DNA of 20,237 bases from assembly GCA_964566545.1 (NCBI GenBank), contig CAZMIX010000045.1:1-20237 (forward strand). The letters are read 5' to 3'. Below, in pieces: positions 1 to 6,731 of the stretch (within the stretch, counting starts at the first letter, position 1; every line of letters begins with the position of its first letter). The notes beneath the pieces are model-generated. The model was given only the letters and a program-made list of their open reading frames with translations, did no database searches and was not told the origin of the DNA. The translations under genes and the position numbers were made by a program. This DNA is from JAEYFP01 sp964566545 (GTDB lineage Bacteria > Bacillota > Clostridia > Lachnospirales > Lachnospiraceae).

Positions 1-36
1 GGTGACTATGTGCGGGTTCAAGTCCCGCCATCCGCA
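1..36 (+). tRNA. 3' end of a class II tRNA, probably tRNA-Leu (5' part outside window)
   Basis: The T-arm is visible: stem gcggg (12-16), loop ttcaagt (17-23), stem cccgc (24-28). The 3' acceptor strand catccgc (29-35) and discriminator A (36) follow. The bases before the T-arm (ggtgactatgt) look like the 3' side of a long variable arm, as in Leu or Ser tRNAs. An A discriminator and an acceptor implying a 5' GCGGATG start fit Leu; Ser normally has G at this position. The anticodon is outside the window, so the isoacceptor is unknown. CCA is not encoded. Confidence 0.75.
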
Positions 37-182
37 GTAAATGAACAGGGTACGAATTATTGAACAGTTTTATTAGACTGTCCAGTATTTTGTACTTTTT
101 TCTATACCCGAAAGCCTATATTTATATAGTTGCATAGGTTAATATATGATATGAAGCAATAGGAATCAGGCGAGGTGAGTAT

Positions 183-515
183 GTGGAAGTCCTTGAATTA
201 AGCCCCCCAACCATGCAGCATAAAATGCAGGCTGAAGCATTTAAAAGTGACTGGGTTGTCGCCAATACGTTTTTTGTGATACGGAAGACCGATGGTGAAA
301 TCATAGGTATGATTGACATCCGGCATAGCATCAATCATGAGCTGAAAATGGCGCTTGAATTTGAAAAGTCAACAGGGCTTAAAAAAGTTATGCTTGGTTG
401 TTATTCGGATAATATTGCCTCAATTAGAACCATTGAGCGATGCAAAGGAAAAAGAACCGAATAAAAATTTTATATAGATAATAAGCCAATGTATATATAT
501 TGGCTTACATTGTGA
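183..515 (+). pseudogene. Decayed GNAT-family N-acetyltransferase
   Basis: The reading frame from a GTG at 183 matches a known GNAT type: N-terminal LELSPPTM, then TFFVIRKTDGEIIGMIDIRH, then LKKVMLGCYSDNIASIRTIE. Two stretches usual in this family are missing. About 35-40 residues are lost between AEAFKS and DWVVANTFF. About 25 are lost between NHEL and KMALEF; that second gap removes the GGHIGY..RPSERRKGYA segment that binds acetyl-CoA. A TAA at 462-464 then ends the frame early, yet the same frame continues as KFYIDNKPMYIYWL to TGA at 513-515, which is the normal C-terminus of the family. All three lesions keep the frame. An active enzyme is very unlikely. Family membership is seen in the motifs; the sizes of the deletions are estimated from family memory. 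Confidence 0.8.
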
Positions 516-607
516 ATCTCAATTAAGCTCTTTAATCATAGTCGTTTATGACGAAACCCTGAAACTCTTTTTTTGATTGCACCAGGTCACGAAGGAGACA
601 CCGCCTT

Positions 608-1405
608 ATGGAGCATAAAGTCATTCATTCTGATAATGGAGTCGTCCATTACTGGATACAAAAAAATAAAGATACCTCAGCAAAATGCATTGTATTTACG
701 CATGGGCTGACAGCTGACCATACGATGTTTGAAAAACAGATTGATTACTTCACATCCAGATATACGGTTATTACATGGGATGTTCCTTTGCATGGATTAT
801 CAAGGCCATATAGGGATTTTACATATTACAATACTGCAATAGAATTAGAAAGCATATTGAATACGGAGGATATTGAAAAAGCAGTGCTGGTGGGAATGTC
901 CATGGGCGGGTATCCTTGCCAGATGTTTGCGGATTTATTTCCCGACCGGGTAACTGGTTTTGTTGGTCTTGACACAACGCCTTTTGGCCACGAATATTAT
1001 TCAAAATCCGATTTATGGTGGCTGAAACAGGTTAAGCCCATAGCAAAATTGTTTCCAGGCAATTCTCTCAAGAAAAGTATGGCAAAGTCAATTGCAAAAA
1101 CAGAATACTCCTTTAATAAAATGATGGAGATATATAAGTCGGTTACAAAAGAACAGATTATTGAACAGATGGATATTGCATACGGAAAGTTCCCCAGTGA
1201 GAATAAAGATATGGGATTCTCCTTCCCTGTGCTGATCCTGTTAGGTGATAACGATAACACAGGGAAGGTAAAACAATACTGTCAGGCATGGTCAAAGAAA
1301 ACAGGGTTTCCATTACATATCATTAAAAACGCAAGACATTTTTCTAACGGCGACAATCCGGAACAAGTTAATTCGGAAATAGAAATATTTATAAGCAAAT
1401 TATGA
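608..1405 (+). CDS. Alpha/beta hydrolase
   Basis: This 265-residue cytoplasmic protein has the alpha/beta hydrolase fold. The oxyanion-side motif FTHGLTAD is at 30-37. The nucleophile elbow GMSMGG is at 96-101, making Ser98 the nucleophile. An acid is expected in LLGDNDNTG (Asp214 or Asp216), and the catalytic His is His244 in NARHFSNGD. No signal peptide or membrane segment is seen. The substrate cannot be told from sequence; peptidases, esterases and C-C hydrolases share this arrangement. The ribosome site aaggaga (591-597) lies about 10 bases before the ATG, rather far. The gene stands alone between the GNAT remnant and a convergent operon, and its AT-rich codon use resembles its accessory neighbours rather than the polA region. 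Confidence 0.9.
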   Translation: MEHKVIHSDNGVVHYWIQKNKDTSAKCIVFTHGLTADHTMFEKQIDYFTSRYTVITWDVPLHGLSRPYRDFTYYNTAIELESILNTEDIEKAVLVGMSMGGYPCQMFADLFPDRVTGFVGLDTTPFGHEYYSKSDLWWLKQVKPIAKLFPGNSLKKSMAKSIAKTEYSFNKMMEIYKSVTKEQIIEQMDIAYGKFPSENKDMGFSFPVLILLGDNDNTGKVKQYCQAWSKKTGFPLHIIKNARHFSNGDNPEQVNSEIEIFISKL

Positions 1406-1525
1406 GCATGATAATACATTCCAAGGATAAAGTCCAGTTTGAACCCGTGGAATTTCCTTTTTGTTTGTCAACAATTTTATTAAAGATTACCCGAACCGCA
1501 TTTTATTCTTTCGACTTTGTTCATG

Positions 1526-2236
1526 TTACACCTCAGAATTGTAGTATCTTCTGCGTTTTTTTGTTTTATCGCCATATTGAATGGCTTTTTGAGGACAGCG
1601 ATGAATACAAGCCATACAATGTTCACAGTGATGTAACCATTCGGGACGGTTATGGGTAATTTTTATATTCTCGACAGGGCAAATTTTCTCACATAACCCG
1701 CAGCCCGAACACCCGCTTTCAACAAAGAACGCCTTGTCAAGTTCTTCTATGTTTTTATAGAGTCTATCGTCAATAATCTTTCCCTTTTTAACAAGTGTCC
1801 TTTCCGCTTTTATATCATCGGTAATTCGCTGTATTTTCTTGACGGATTTAGCAGTTCTGCCAAAAAACGTCGGATTGTAATTGACAATATAGTTTCCGGG
1901 CATAAGAATACTGTTGCCATATTTCAATTTTAGATTCTTTTCGGCAAGTAACTTTTCCAGCATGGTGATACTCCCCGAACCCAAACCGCCCATTGTGACT
2001 ACACCGAAAAGATAGGTGTCGGGATGAATGTTCAGCTTATTTATAAAACTTCGCACGATTCGAGGTAAATTACCATAATAGGATGGAAAAATAAAGCCAA
2101 TTTTCTTGTCTTTACCTCCTATTAGATGCTCCGGCTGATACTTTGCCATTGAATAAATTTCGGTATCGCCTAAATTCTCGGTGAGTTTTTGTGCGACATA
2201 AAGAGAATTTCCTGTTCCTGTAAAGTAAAAGATCAT
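1526..2236 (-). CDS. EFR1-type flavodoxin/ferredoxin fusion protein
   Basis: A 236-residue redox protein. The N-terminal flavodoxin-like half starts with FYFTGTGNS (3-11), the FMN phosphate loop, and has PSYYGNLP at 51-58. The C-terminal part carries two [4Fe-4S] cluster motifs: CSGCGLCEKICP (Cys176, 179, 182, 186) and CEHCMACIHRCP (Cys204, 207, 210, 214). This arrangement defines the EFR1 family ferrodoxins of anaerobes, which are presumed to move electrons between FMN and iron-sulfur centres; the partner is not known. The start ATG overlaps the stop of the upstream MerR gene by four bases (ATGA), so the two are co-transcribed and probably translationally coupled. It is likely under MerR control. 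Confidence 0.93.
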   Translation of the reverse strand: MIFYFTGTGNSLYVAQKLTENLGDTEIYSMAKYQPEHLIGGKDKKIGFIFPSYYGNLPRIVRSFINKLNIHPDTYLFGVVTMGGLGSGSITMLEKLLAEKNLKLKYGNSILMPGNYIVNYNPTFFGRTAKSVKKIQRITDDIKAERTLVKKGKIIDDRLYKNIEELDKAFFVESGCSGCGLCEKICPVENIKITHNRPEWLHHCEHCMACIHRCPQKAIQYGDKTKKRRRYYNSEV

Positions 2237-2679
2237 TTGCTTACCTCGTTTCTGTTAGTTGTAATATCATCAAAGATTTGCTCGATGAAACCGTTTATTT
2301 TGTCTTTGTTTTGATAGAAAACATCTGCACTTTCTATCATAGGCAGTAATTCTTCAAATAACATTACAATTTTCTGATAGTTAAGAATCGCCTGACTTAA
2401 TTCAAGAACTTTTGTATTAAGAATTCGTTTTGCTATTTCATTGCACGACGTACCTTGCTCATGAGTTTGAAGTTCTTCCATACTCTTGATTTCGGAAAGG
2501 GTAAAATGCGCATATTTCATTACGACCATATGCTTCAAGGCCGCGATATCGTTTTCATCATAATATCGGTATTTGTTCTCATGCCGTCCGGGTGAAATCA
2601 CACCCTCTTTTTCATAATAACGCAGCGTATCAGCAGAAAGTCCTGTGATATCCGTAGTTTGCTTAATTGTGTAATTCAT
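2233..2679 (-). CDS. MerR-family transcriptional regulator
   Basis: A 148-residue DNA-binding regulator. The N-terminal winged helix-turn-helix is typical of MerR: YTIKQTTDITGLSADTLRYY, then an EKEGVISP turn and YRYYDENDI. A long helix follows (about 75-115) that would form the antiparallel coiled-coil dimer. There is only one cysteine (Cys79), so no multi-Cys metal site as in MerR, ZntR or CueR is apparent; the signal could be a small molecule or redox state. I chose the ATG at 2679 over a GTG six bases upstream because GGAG lies at a good distance from this ATG and abuts the GTG. The gene overlaps the EFR1 gene by four bases, and its own promoter has the MerR-type long spacer. Confidence 0.92.
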   Translation of the reverse strand: MNYTIKQTTDITGLSADTLRYYEKEGVISPGRHENKYRYYDENDIAALKHMVVMKYAHFTLSEIKSMEELQTHEQGTSCNEIAKRILNTKVLELSQAILNYQKIVMLFEELLPMIESADVFYQNKDKINGFIEQIFDDITTNRNEVSK

Positions 2680-2709
2680 TCGCACCTCTCCTTCCTATCG
2701 GTTTATATT

Positions 2710-2740
2710 ATGATAACATTGGAGTGTACTTCAATGTCAA
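2710..2740 (-). promoter_or_regulatory. MerR-type promoter with operator in a 19-bp spacer
   Basis: On the minus strand a consensus -35 TTGACA (2735-2740) and a -10-like TATCAT (2710-2715) are separated by exactly 19 bp. The spacer and its edges (2716-2737) form a 22-bp imperfect palindrome with 18 of 22 positions symmetric, the outer arms reading ACATTG and CAATGT. An over-long spacer carrying a palindrome is the hallmark of promoters that MerR proteins activate by untwisting DNA. It drives the MerR-EFR1 operon, which implies autoregulation. Confidence 0.8.
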
Positions 2741-2837
2741 GTAGTTTTGTAAAGTTTATCTTTTATGGTGAAGTCATAAATAATTATATATGTTATAATA
2801 CCTTAAAGGTTATTTATGTAATTGAGGAAACATAGAA

Positions 2838-3248
2838 ATGAAAAACGTGATAGACCAGAGCATTGATTTTATTCTTGAGCATCTCGACGAAAATATTACG
2901 GTTAAGGATGTGGCCGGTCAGTTCCATTTTTCTGAATCCTATTTCAGCAGGATTTTTAAGGCGGAAACCGGCGAAAGCGTGTATGCGTTTATGAAACGTC
3001 TCAAAATGGATCAAAGTGCCATCCATAGCGCGCCCCAATCATTGTATTTGTGATCTGTGTATTTCTGCGGATAATGAAATTTATGCGCAGGAAAATGTGA
3101 CAACGATTAAAGGCGGGAGATTTGCAACCTAGTTTGGATGCCAAAGAGCGGTTATGAGATGGACGAAAGATATGTCATTTATATTTACAGGAAGGTAAAT
3201 ATAAATGACGATTTTATCGTGATGGATTTATGTATTCCCATCAAATAG
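2838..3248 (+). pseudogene. Decayed AraC-family regulator with GyrI-like effector domain
   Basis: The first 57 or so residues are a good AraC N-terminal helix-turn-helix: IDFILEHLDENITVKDVA, then FSESYFSRIFKAETGESVYAF and KRLKMDQSA. The second helix-turn-helix is then missing and the open frame stops at 3051-3053. Downstream, in the +1 frame from about 3022, comes CICDLCISADNEIY, then VTTIKGGRFA, parts of a GyrI-like effector domain. Back in the original frame from 3135 to TAG at 3246-3248 is WMPKSGYEMDERY, then the C-terminal IVMDLCIPIK of the same domain. So two internal deletions (second HTH plus much of the effector domain; and about 25 residues after KGGRFA) have destroyed the gene. A ribosome site (gagga) still precedes the start. 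The reading of the fragments is direct; the original length is inferred from the family. Confidence 0.82.
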
Positions 3249-3291
3249 AGCGGGAATTCAGGAGTTCTGCATTTATTTTTTTGAGTCAGGC

Positions 3292-3321
3292 TTGAATCGG
3301 GTGGGTAAAATATGGTATTAT
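3292..3321 (+). promoter_or_regulatory. Putative sigma-A promoter of the VanW-domain gene
   Basis: TTGAAT (3292-3297) and TATTAT (3316-3321) are separated by 18 bp, about 50 bp before the VanW-domain gene start. This is the only good promoter match in the 120-bp gap after the AraC remnant. Confidence 0.5.
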
Positions 3322-3374
3322 TTACATAGATTTGTAAGGAGAGAAGAAATTAAGAAGGGGAAAAGGAGATGAAA

Positions 3375-4424
3375 ATGAAAGGATGGATGAGGAGGCTTTC
3401 CGCATTGGTATTGGCGGTGCTCGTGTTTACGGGAGCGTTTTATTATGAGCCAAAGGCAGAGGAAGTCGTAAATCTCATACTGAATTATGAGACTACTGTT
3501 TATACGAGACAGATTTATTCACCGGAGGTTATACAAATCAACAGCGGCGCGGACACCGATGCCATCAAATGGGTAAAGGAGACGTGCAATCACGTGGCCT
3601 ATATTACGAACGGTGCGGTCACGATCGACGCCACACTACTGATGTCGGCAGTGAAGGGTAAGCTTGCTTCGGGCAGTAAAAATATTACATTGAATTTATC
3701 CGATTATACGACACAGGCTGTGGCCGCAAAGGCGGCGCAGGCATTGGCAGACGCACAGAAGGCGCAGGCGCAGATTGTACAGACAACGCAGACGGTGTCC
3801 TCCGGCATGGATTCGACCATCGCGGCGAGCCTGAACGAAATTGGCATCAATATAAAAATTTCAGAGTGTAGCACCTCTTATGTGGCGGGTCAGGATCGTT
3901 CCTTAAATATCGAGGTTGCGGCAAACAGGATCAACGGGCTGATTTTGCAGCCGGGTCAGTTTTTTTCTTATGATATGGCGATTTTGCCGCGGACGTCGGC
4001 GAATGGTTATGGTCCCGGAAATGCGATTATTGGCGGCAAATATGAAAAGGTGACGGGCGGCGGAATCTGTCAGGTTTCGTCTACCTTAAATAATGCGGTC
4101 TTAAGAGCCGGTATCCTGCCGACCGAGCGTCACAATCACAGCCAGCAGGTACACTATTTAAAAAGCGGACTGGACGCGACGGTTTCTTCGGGAAGGATGG
4201 ATTATCGATTTATCAATACGCTGAAGTATCCGGTCTATATCAGCGCGGTGGCTGCAAACGGCCAGCTGACTGTCTCTTTTTACAGCAACAACGCGGCGCT
4301 TGGCGGAATGACCTATAAGACGTATGTAGACGGCACCGAAAAGAAGAATACGACTTATGTCGTCGGATATCTGGATGGGATTGAAGTGTCCCGGATAAAG
4401 GCTTATTCGAGCAGCTACAAATAA
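3375..4424 (+). CDS. VanW-domain exported protein with a peptidoglycan-binding-like N-terminal region
   Basis: An exported or membrane-anchored protein of about 349 residues. The N-terminus has a basic stretch (KGWMRR) and a hydrophobic segment (SALVLAVLVFTGAF), a signal peptide or anchor. Residues about 55-115 resemble the putative peptidoglycan-binding domain often found before VanW (IDATLLMSAVKGKL, then ITLNLSDY). An Ala/Gln-rich linker follows (about 115-140). The VanW domain spans about 165-305, with LQPGQFFSYD, TGGGICQVSSTL, RHNHSQQVHYL and GLDATVSSG. VanW was named from a vancomycin-resistance cluster but its biochemical role is unknown; a cell-wall function is inferred. No van genes are nearby. 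The ATG at 3375 is preferred over one at 3369 because AGGAG (3364-3368) touches the earlier ATG and lies six bases before the later one. Confidence 0.9.
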   Translation: MKGWMRRLSALVLAVLVFTGAFYYEPKAEEVVNLILNYETTVYTRQIYSPEVIQINSGADTDAIKWVKETCNHVAYITNGAVTIDATLLMSAVKGKLASGSKNITLNLSDYTTQAVAAKAAQALADAQKAQAQIVQTTQTVSSGMDSTIAASLNEIGINIKISECSTSYVAGQDRSLNIEVAANRINGLILQPGQFFSYDMAILPRTSANGYGPGNAIIGGKYEKVTGGGICQVSSTLNNAVLRAGILPTERHNHSQQVHYLKSGLDATVSSGRMDYRFINTLKYPVYISAVAANGQLTVSFYSNNAALGGMTYKTYVDGTEKKNTTYVVGYLDGIEVSRIKAYSSSYK

Positions 4425-4430
4425 ATTTAA

Positions 4431-4462
4431 AAACAGAGCAGGAAGCAATCCCTGCTCTGTTT
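4431..4462 (+). terminator. Hairpin after the VanW-domain gene, probable terminator
   Basis: A perfect 12-bp stem, aaacagagcagg (4431-4442) with cctgctctgttt (4451-4462), has an 8-base loop. The T-tract is only three bases, but upstream A's make it a possible bidirectional terminator. It lies just before the ribosome site of the next gene, so it could instead act as an attenuator. Confidence 0.6.
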
Positions 4463-4483
4463 GCATACAGAAGGAGAATATGA

Positions 4484-4735
4484 ATGAATGAGGGAATTAT
4501 CGAATTGGATCTGCATGGATTAAATGGCGAGGAGGCCAAACGAAAAATAGATGGCGCAATAAAAAATGCGGCTTCAAGCGTTTACCGCGTCCGGCTCATA
4601 CACGGCTATCACGGAGGGACGAGTATTAAGCGGATGATCGAAGAGGAATATGGCTATAGCCGGGAGAAACGGGTATTGAGGATCTGTCCGGGAAATAATC
4701 CGGGGATTACAGAGCTCGTATTGCGGGAATTCTGA
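4484..4735 (+). CDS. Small Smr-domain protein
   Basis: An 83-residue protein made of one Smr domain, the nuclease/DNA-binding domain found at the C-terminus of MutS2. It has the N-terminal signature LDLHGLNGEEAKRKID (8-23) and a degenerate form of the IHGxGxG motif, LIHGYHGGTSIKRMIEE. The canonical motif has Gly where this protein has Tyr and His, so nuclease activity is uncertain. The end, CPGNNPGITELVLREF, fits the usual last strand. A ribosome site aaggag (4471-4476) precedes the ATG by seven bases; an ATG at 4480 is out of frame and stops after three codons. It could be co-transcribed with the VanW gene if the intervening hairpin is leaky. A role in nucleic-acid processing is inferred from the family only. 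Confidence 0.82.
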   Translation: MNEGIIELDLHGLNGEEAKRKIDGAIKNAASSVYRVRLIHGYHGGTSIKRMIEEEYGYSREKRVLRICPGNNPGITELVLREF

Positions 4736-4779
4736 CTTAACCATATAACCAAATCTAGCATATTTGCCATGGAAAATGC

Positions 4780-4808
4780 TTGTGAAAGCACTATATTTGG
4801 TGTATAGT
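4780..4808 (+). promoter_or_regulatory. Putative sigma-A promoter before the HerA-like gene
   Basis: TTGTGA (4780-4785) and TATAGT (4803-4808) are 17 bp apart, about 70 bp before the HerA-like start. The 140-bp AT-rich gap holds no gene. It could start the transcription unit that runs on to polA and coaE. Confidence 0.5.
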
Positions 4809-4876
4809 ATAAAAAGGTATATAATGTTTTGGTTATAATTAAAATGGTATCAGAATGAAGATACAGGAGGGGCAGC

Positions 4877-6351
4877 ATGTATTTAAAAGAGGAAAACCGT
4901 ATCTGGCTTGCGAAGGGGGAACAGAAGGTGTTCATCGTGCCAAGGATGGCAAACCGGCACGGTCTGATTGCAGGAGCGACCGGTACGGGCAAGACCGTCA
5001 CATTAAAAGTCATGGCAGAGTCCTTTTCCGATATGGGCGTCCCGGTTTTTTTGGCGGATATCAAAGGTGACCTCACCGGAATGTGCAAGGCTGGAGAGAA
5101 CAGCGAGCAGATACGGAAGCGTTTGGAAAAGCTTCAAGTGGAGCAGTTTGATTTTAAGAGCTATCCGACGAGATTTTGGGACGTATTCGGAGAAGTGGGA
5201 CATCCGGTCAGGACGACAATTTCAGACATGGGTCCGGAACTGTTGTCACGACTGTTGGAGCTGACCGATACGCAGGCAGGCGTCCTTACGATCATTTTCA
5301 AGGTGGCGGATGACAGGGGTCTGCTTCTTTTGGATTTAAAGGATTTACGGGCGATGACGCGTTATGTGGCAGAGCAGGCAGCAGAAATCAAGACTACATA
5401 CGGAAATGTATCGTCGCAGAGTGTCGGCGCTATCCAGAGGGCTCTTTTAACGTTAGAGGAAGCAGGCGGCGATGTATTTTTCGGAGAGCCGGCGCTTGCT
5501 ATTTTCGATTGGATGAATACAGATCAAAATGGGAATGGCTATATCAATATACTGGAATGTACGAAGCTTGTACAGACCCCGCTTTTATATTCGACTTTTC
5601 TTCTTTGGATGCTTTCCGAGTTGTATGAAAATCTTCCGGAGGCGGGGGATCTGGAGAAACCGAAAATGATCTTTTTCTTTGATGAGGCGCATTTATTGTT
5701 TGATGAGGCGCCAAAGGCACTGATCCAGAAGGTGGAGCAGGTCGTACGCCTGATTCGTTCCAAGGGTGTGGGTGTTTATTTCATCACGCAGAAGCCGTCG
5801 GATGTGCCGGAAAATGTGCTGGCGCAGCTTGGCAACAAGGTGCAGCATGCGCTGCGCGCCTATACGCCGAACGAGCAAAAGGCGATCAAGGCTGCAGCAC
5901 AATCCTTTCGTGCCAATCCGGCGTTTGATTCGGAACAGGTATTGATGGAGCTTGCAACGGGAGAGGCGCTCGTTTCAACGCTGGATGAGGANNNNNNNNN
6001 NAAGGTGTTCCGACTGTTGCGGAGCGAGCATTCATTCTGCCGCCCGAGAGTTTTATGGGAGTTGCGGAGGATGCTTCTGTCAAACAGACGATTTTGACGA
6101 GTCCCTACCATACAAAATATAGTCTTGTCGTAGACAGCGATTCGGCATATGAGGTGCTTGCGAGAACTGCAAAGCAGGAAGCCCTCAAAGTGCAGGAGCA
6201 GATGCAAGAAGGGAAAAAGGCCTCTTCCACGGGCAGACAGAAAAAGAGCGCTTTGGAGCGTGCGACGGACAGTGCTGTTAGCGCGGTCGGACGTGAACTT
6301 GGAAGGTCACTGACAAGAGGGCTGTTAGGAAGCTTGAAGAAGTTGTTTTAG
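4877..6351 (+). CDS. HerA-like ATPase, DUF853/YjgR family (interrupted by assembly gap)
   Basis: A P-loop ATPase of the HerA/FtsK-related DUF853 group, about 487 residues once the gap is closed (E. coli YjgR is about 500). Walker A GATGTGKT is at 33-40. The family motif FLADIKGDLTG is at 58-68. Walker B IFFFDEAHLL is at 265-274. The sensor/arginine-finger stretch YFITQKPSDVPENVL is at 301-315. Before the gap the frame reads STLDE; after it a different frame reads GVPTVAERAFILPPESF and runs to a basic end, RGLLGSLKKLF. The switch coincides exactly with the N run, so this is one gene, not a frameshift. The cellular role of DUF853 is unknown; DNA or protein translocation is inferred from HerA. 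Ribosome site AGGAGG at 4865-4870. Confidence 0.9.
5992..6001. other. Assembly gap: run of 10 N
   Basis: Ten N mark a join of two contigs. The reading frame of the HerA-like gene requires a true net length congruent to 2 modulo 3, not 10. The family usually has one residue between LDE and G here. Overlapping the single A on each side gives gag gaa ggt (E-E-G) with no missing sequence, so the real gap may be minus one base. Confidence 0.97.
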
Positions 6352-6378
6352 AGAAAAGAATGTTTTGAGGGACGATGG

Positions 6379-6702
6379 ATGAAGTGTCAGGATACGGAAC
6401 AGTATATACCGCTGTTTATTGAGGATGAGCTAACAGGTATTAATCTGCAGGCCTTTATCGCGCATATTGAGGCTTGTCATAGCTGCTATGAGGAGATGGA
6501 AACGAGTTATCTGCTGAAGGAGGCACTGTTGCGTCTGGAGGGCGGCGACGCATTTGATCTGCATTCGGAGCTTTTGCAGAAGCTTGAAAGTATGCGCAAA
6601 TGTGCTTCAGTACATGTGCTTTTATCAATGATACGTAGGATTATTTTGATTGCGGCGGGACTGGCATTAATCGCTGCGCTTCTTTATGTTTATTTAGTGT
6701 AA
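6379..6702 (+). CDS. Small zf-HC2 (anti-sigma-type zinc finger) membrane protein
   Basis: A 107-residue protein with an N-terminal putative zinc finger of the zf-HC2 type: Cys3, then His29-x3-Cys33-x2-Cys36 in HIEACHSC. This is the arrangement that anti-sigma factors use to hold ECF sigma factors. One transmembrane helix follows at about 83-106 (MIRRIILIAAGLALIAALLY), with the finger predicted inside and almost no extracellular part. There is no ECF sigma gene nearby, and it lies 27 bases after the HerA-like gene and 29 before polA, so it is probably in the same transcript. It may be an orphan anti-sigma or a membrane tether for another partner. The start is the ATG at 6379; the ATG at 6375 is out of frame. 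Confidence 0.78.
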   Translation: MKCQDTEQYIPLFIEDELTGINLQAFIAHIEACHSCYEEMETSYLLKEALLRLEGGDAFDLHSELLQKLESMRKCASVHVLLSMIRRIILIAAGLALIAALLYVYLV

Positions 6703-6731
6703 CGATTCTATTTTAAGACAGGAGCCATGAA

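Noticed and set aside
37..182. Possible terminator after the tRNA (ACAGT / ACTGT stem followed later by a T run near 95-102)
   Set aside because: The stem is only five bp and the T run is too far from it; a tRNA terminator is likely but cannot be placed with confidence.
482..507. Hairpin TAAGCCAAT / ATTGGCTTA (9 bp)
   Set aside because: No T-tract follows; it lies inside the remnant coding for KPMYIYWL and its symmetry follows from those codons.
1402..1659. Open frame of 85 codons overlapping the end of the hydrolase gene
   Set aside because: Its start overlaps the hydrolase stop in ATGA fashion, but most of it is antisense to the iron-sulfur part of the EFR1 gene and it shows no family motif or ribosome site of its own.
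5876..6060. Apparent frameshift in the HerA-like gene
   Set aside because: The frame change coincides exactly with the N run, so it reflects an arbitrary gap length, not a mutation.
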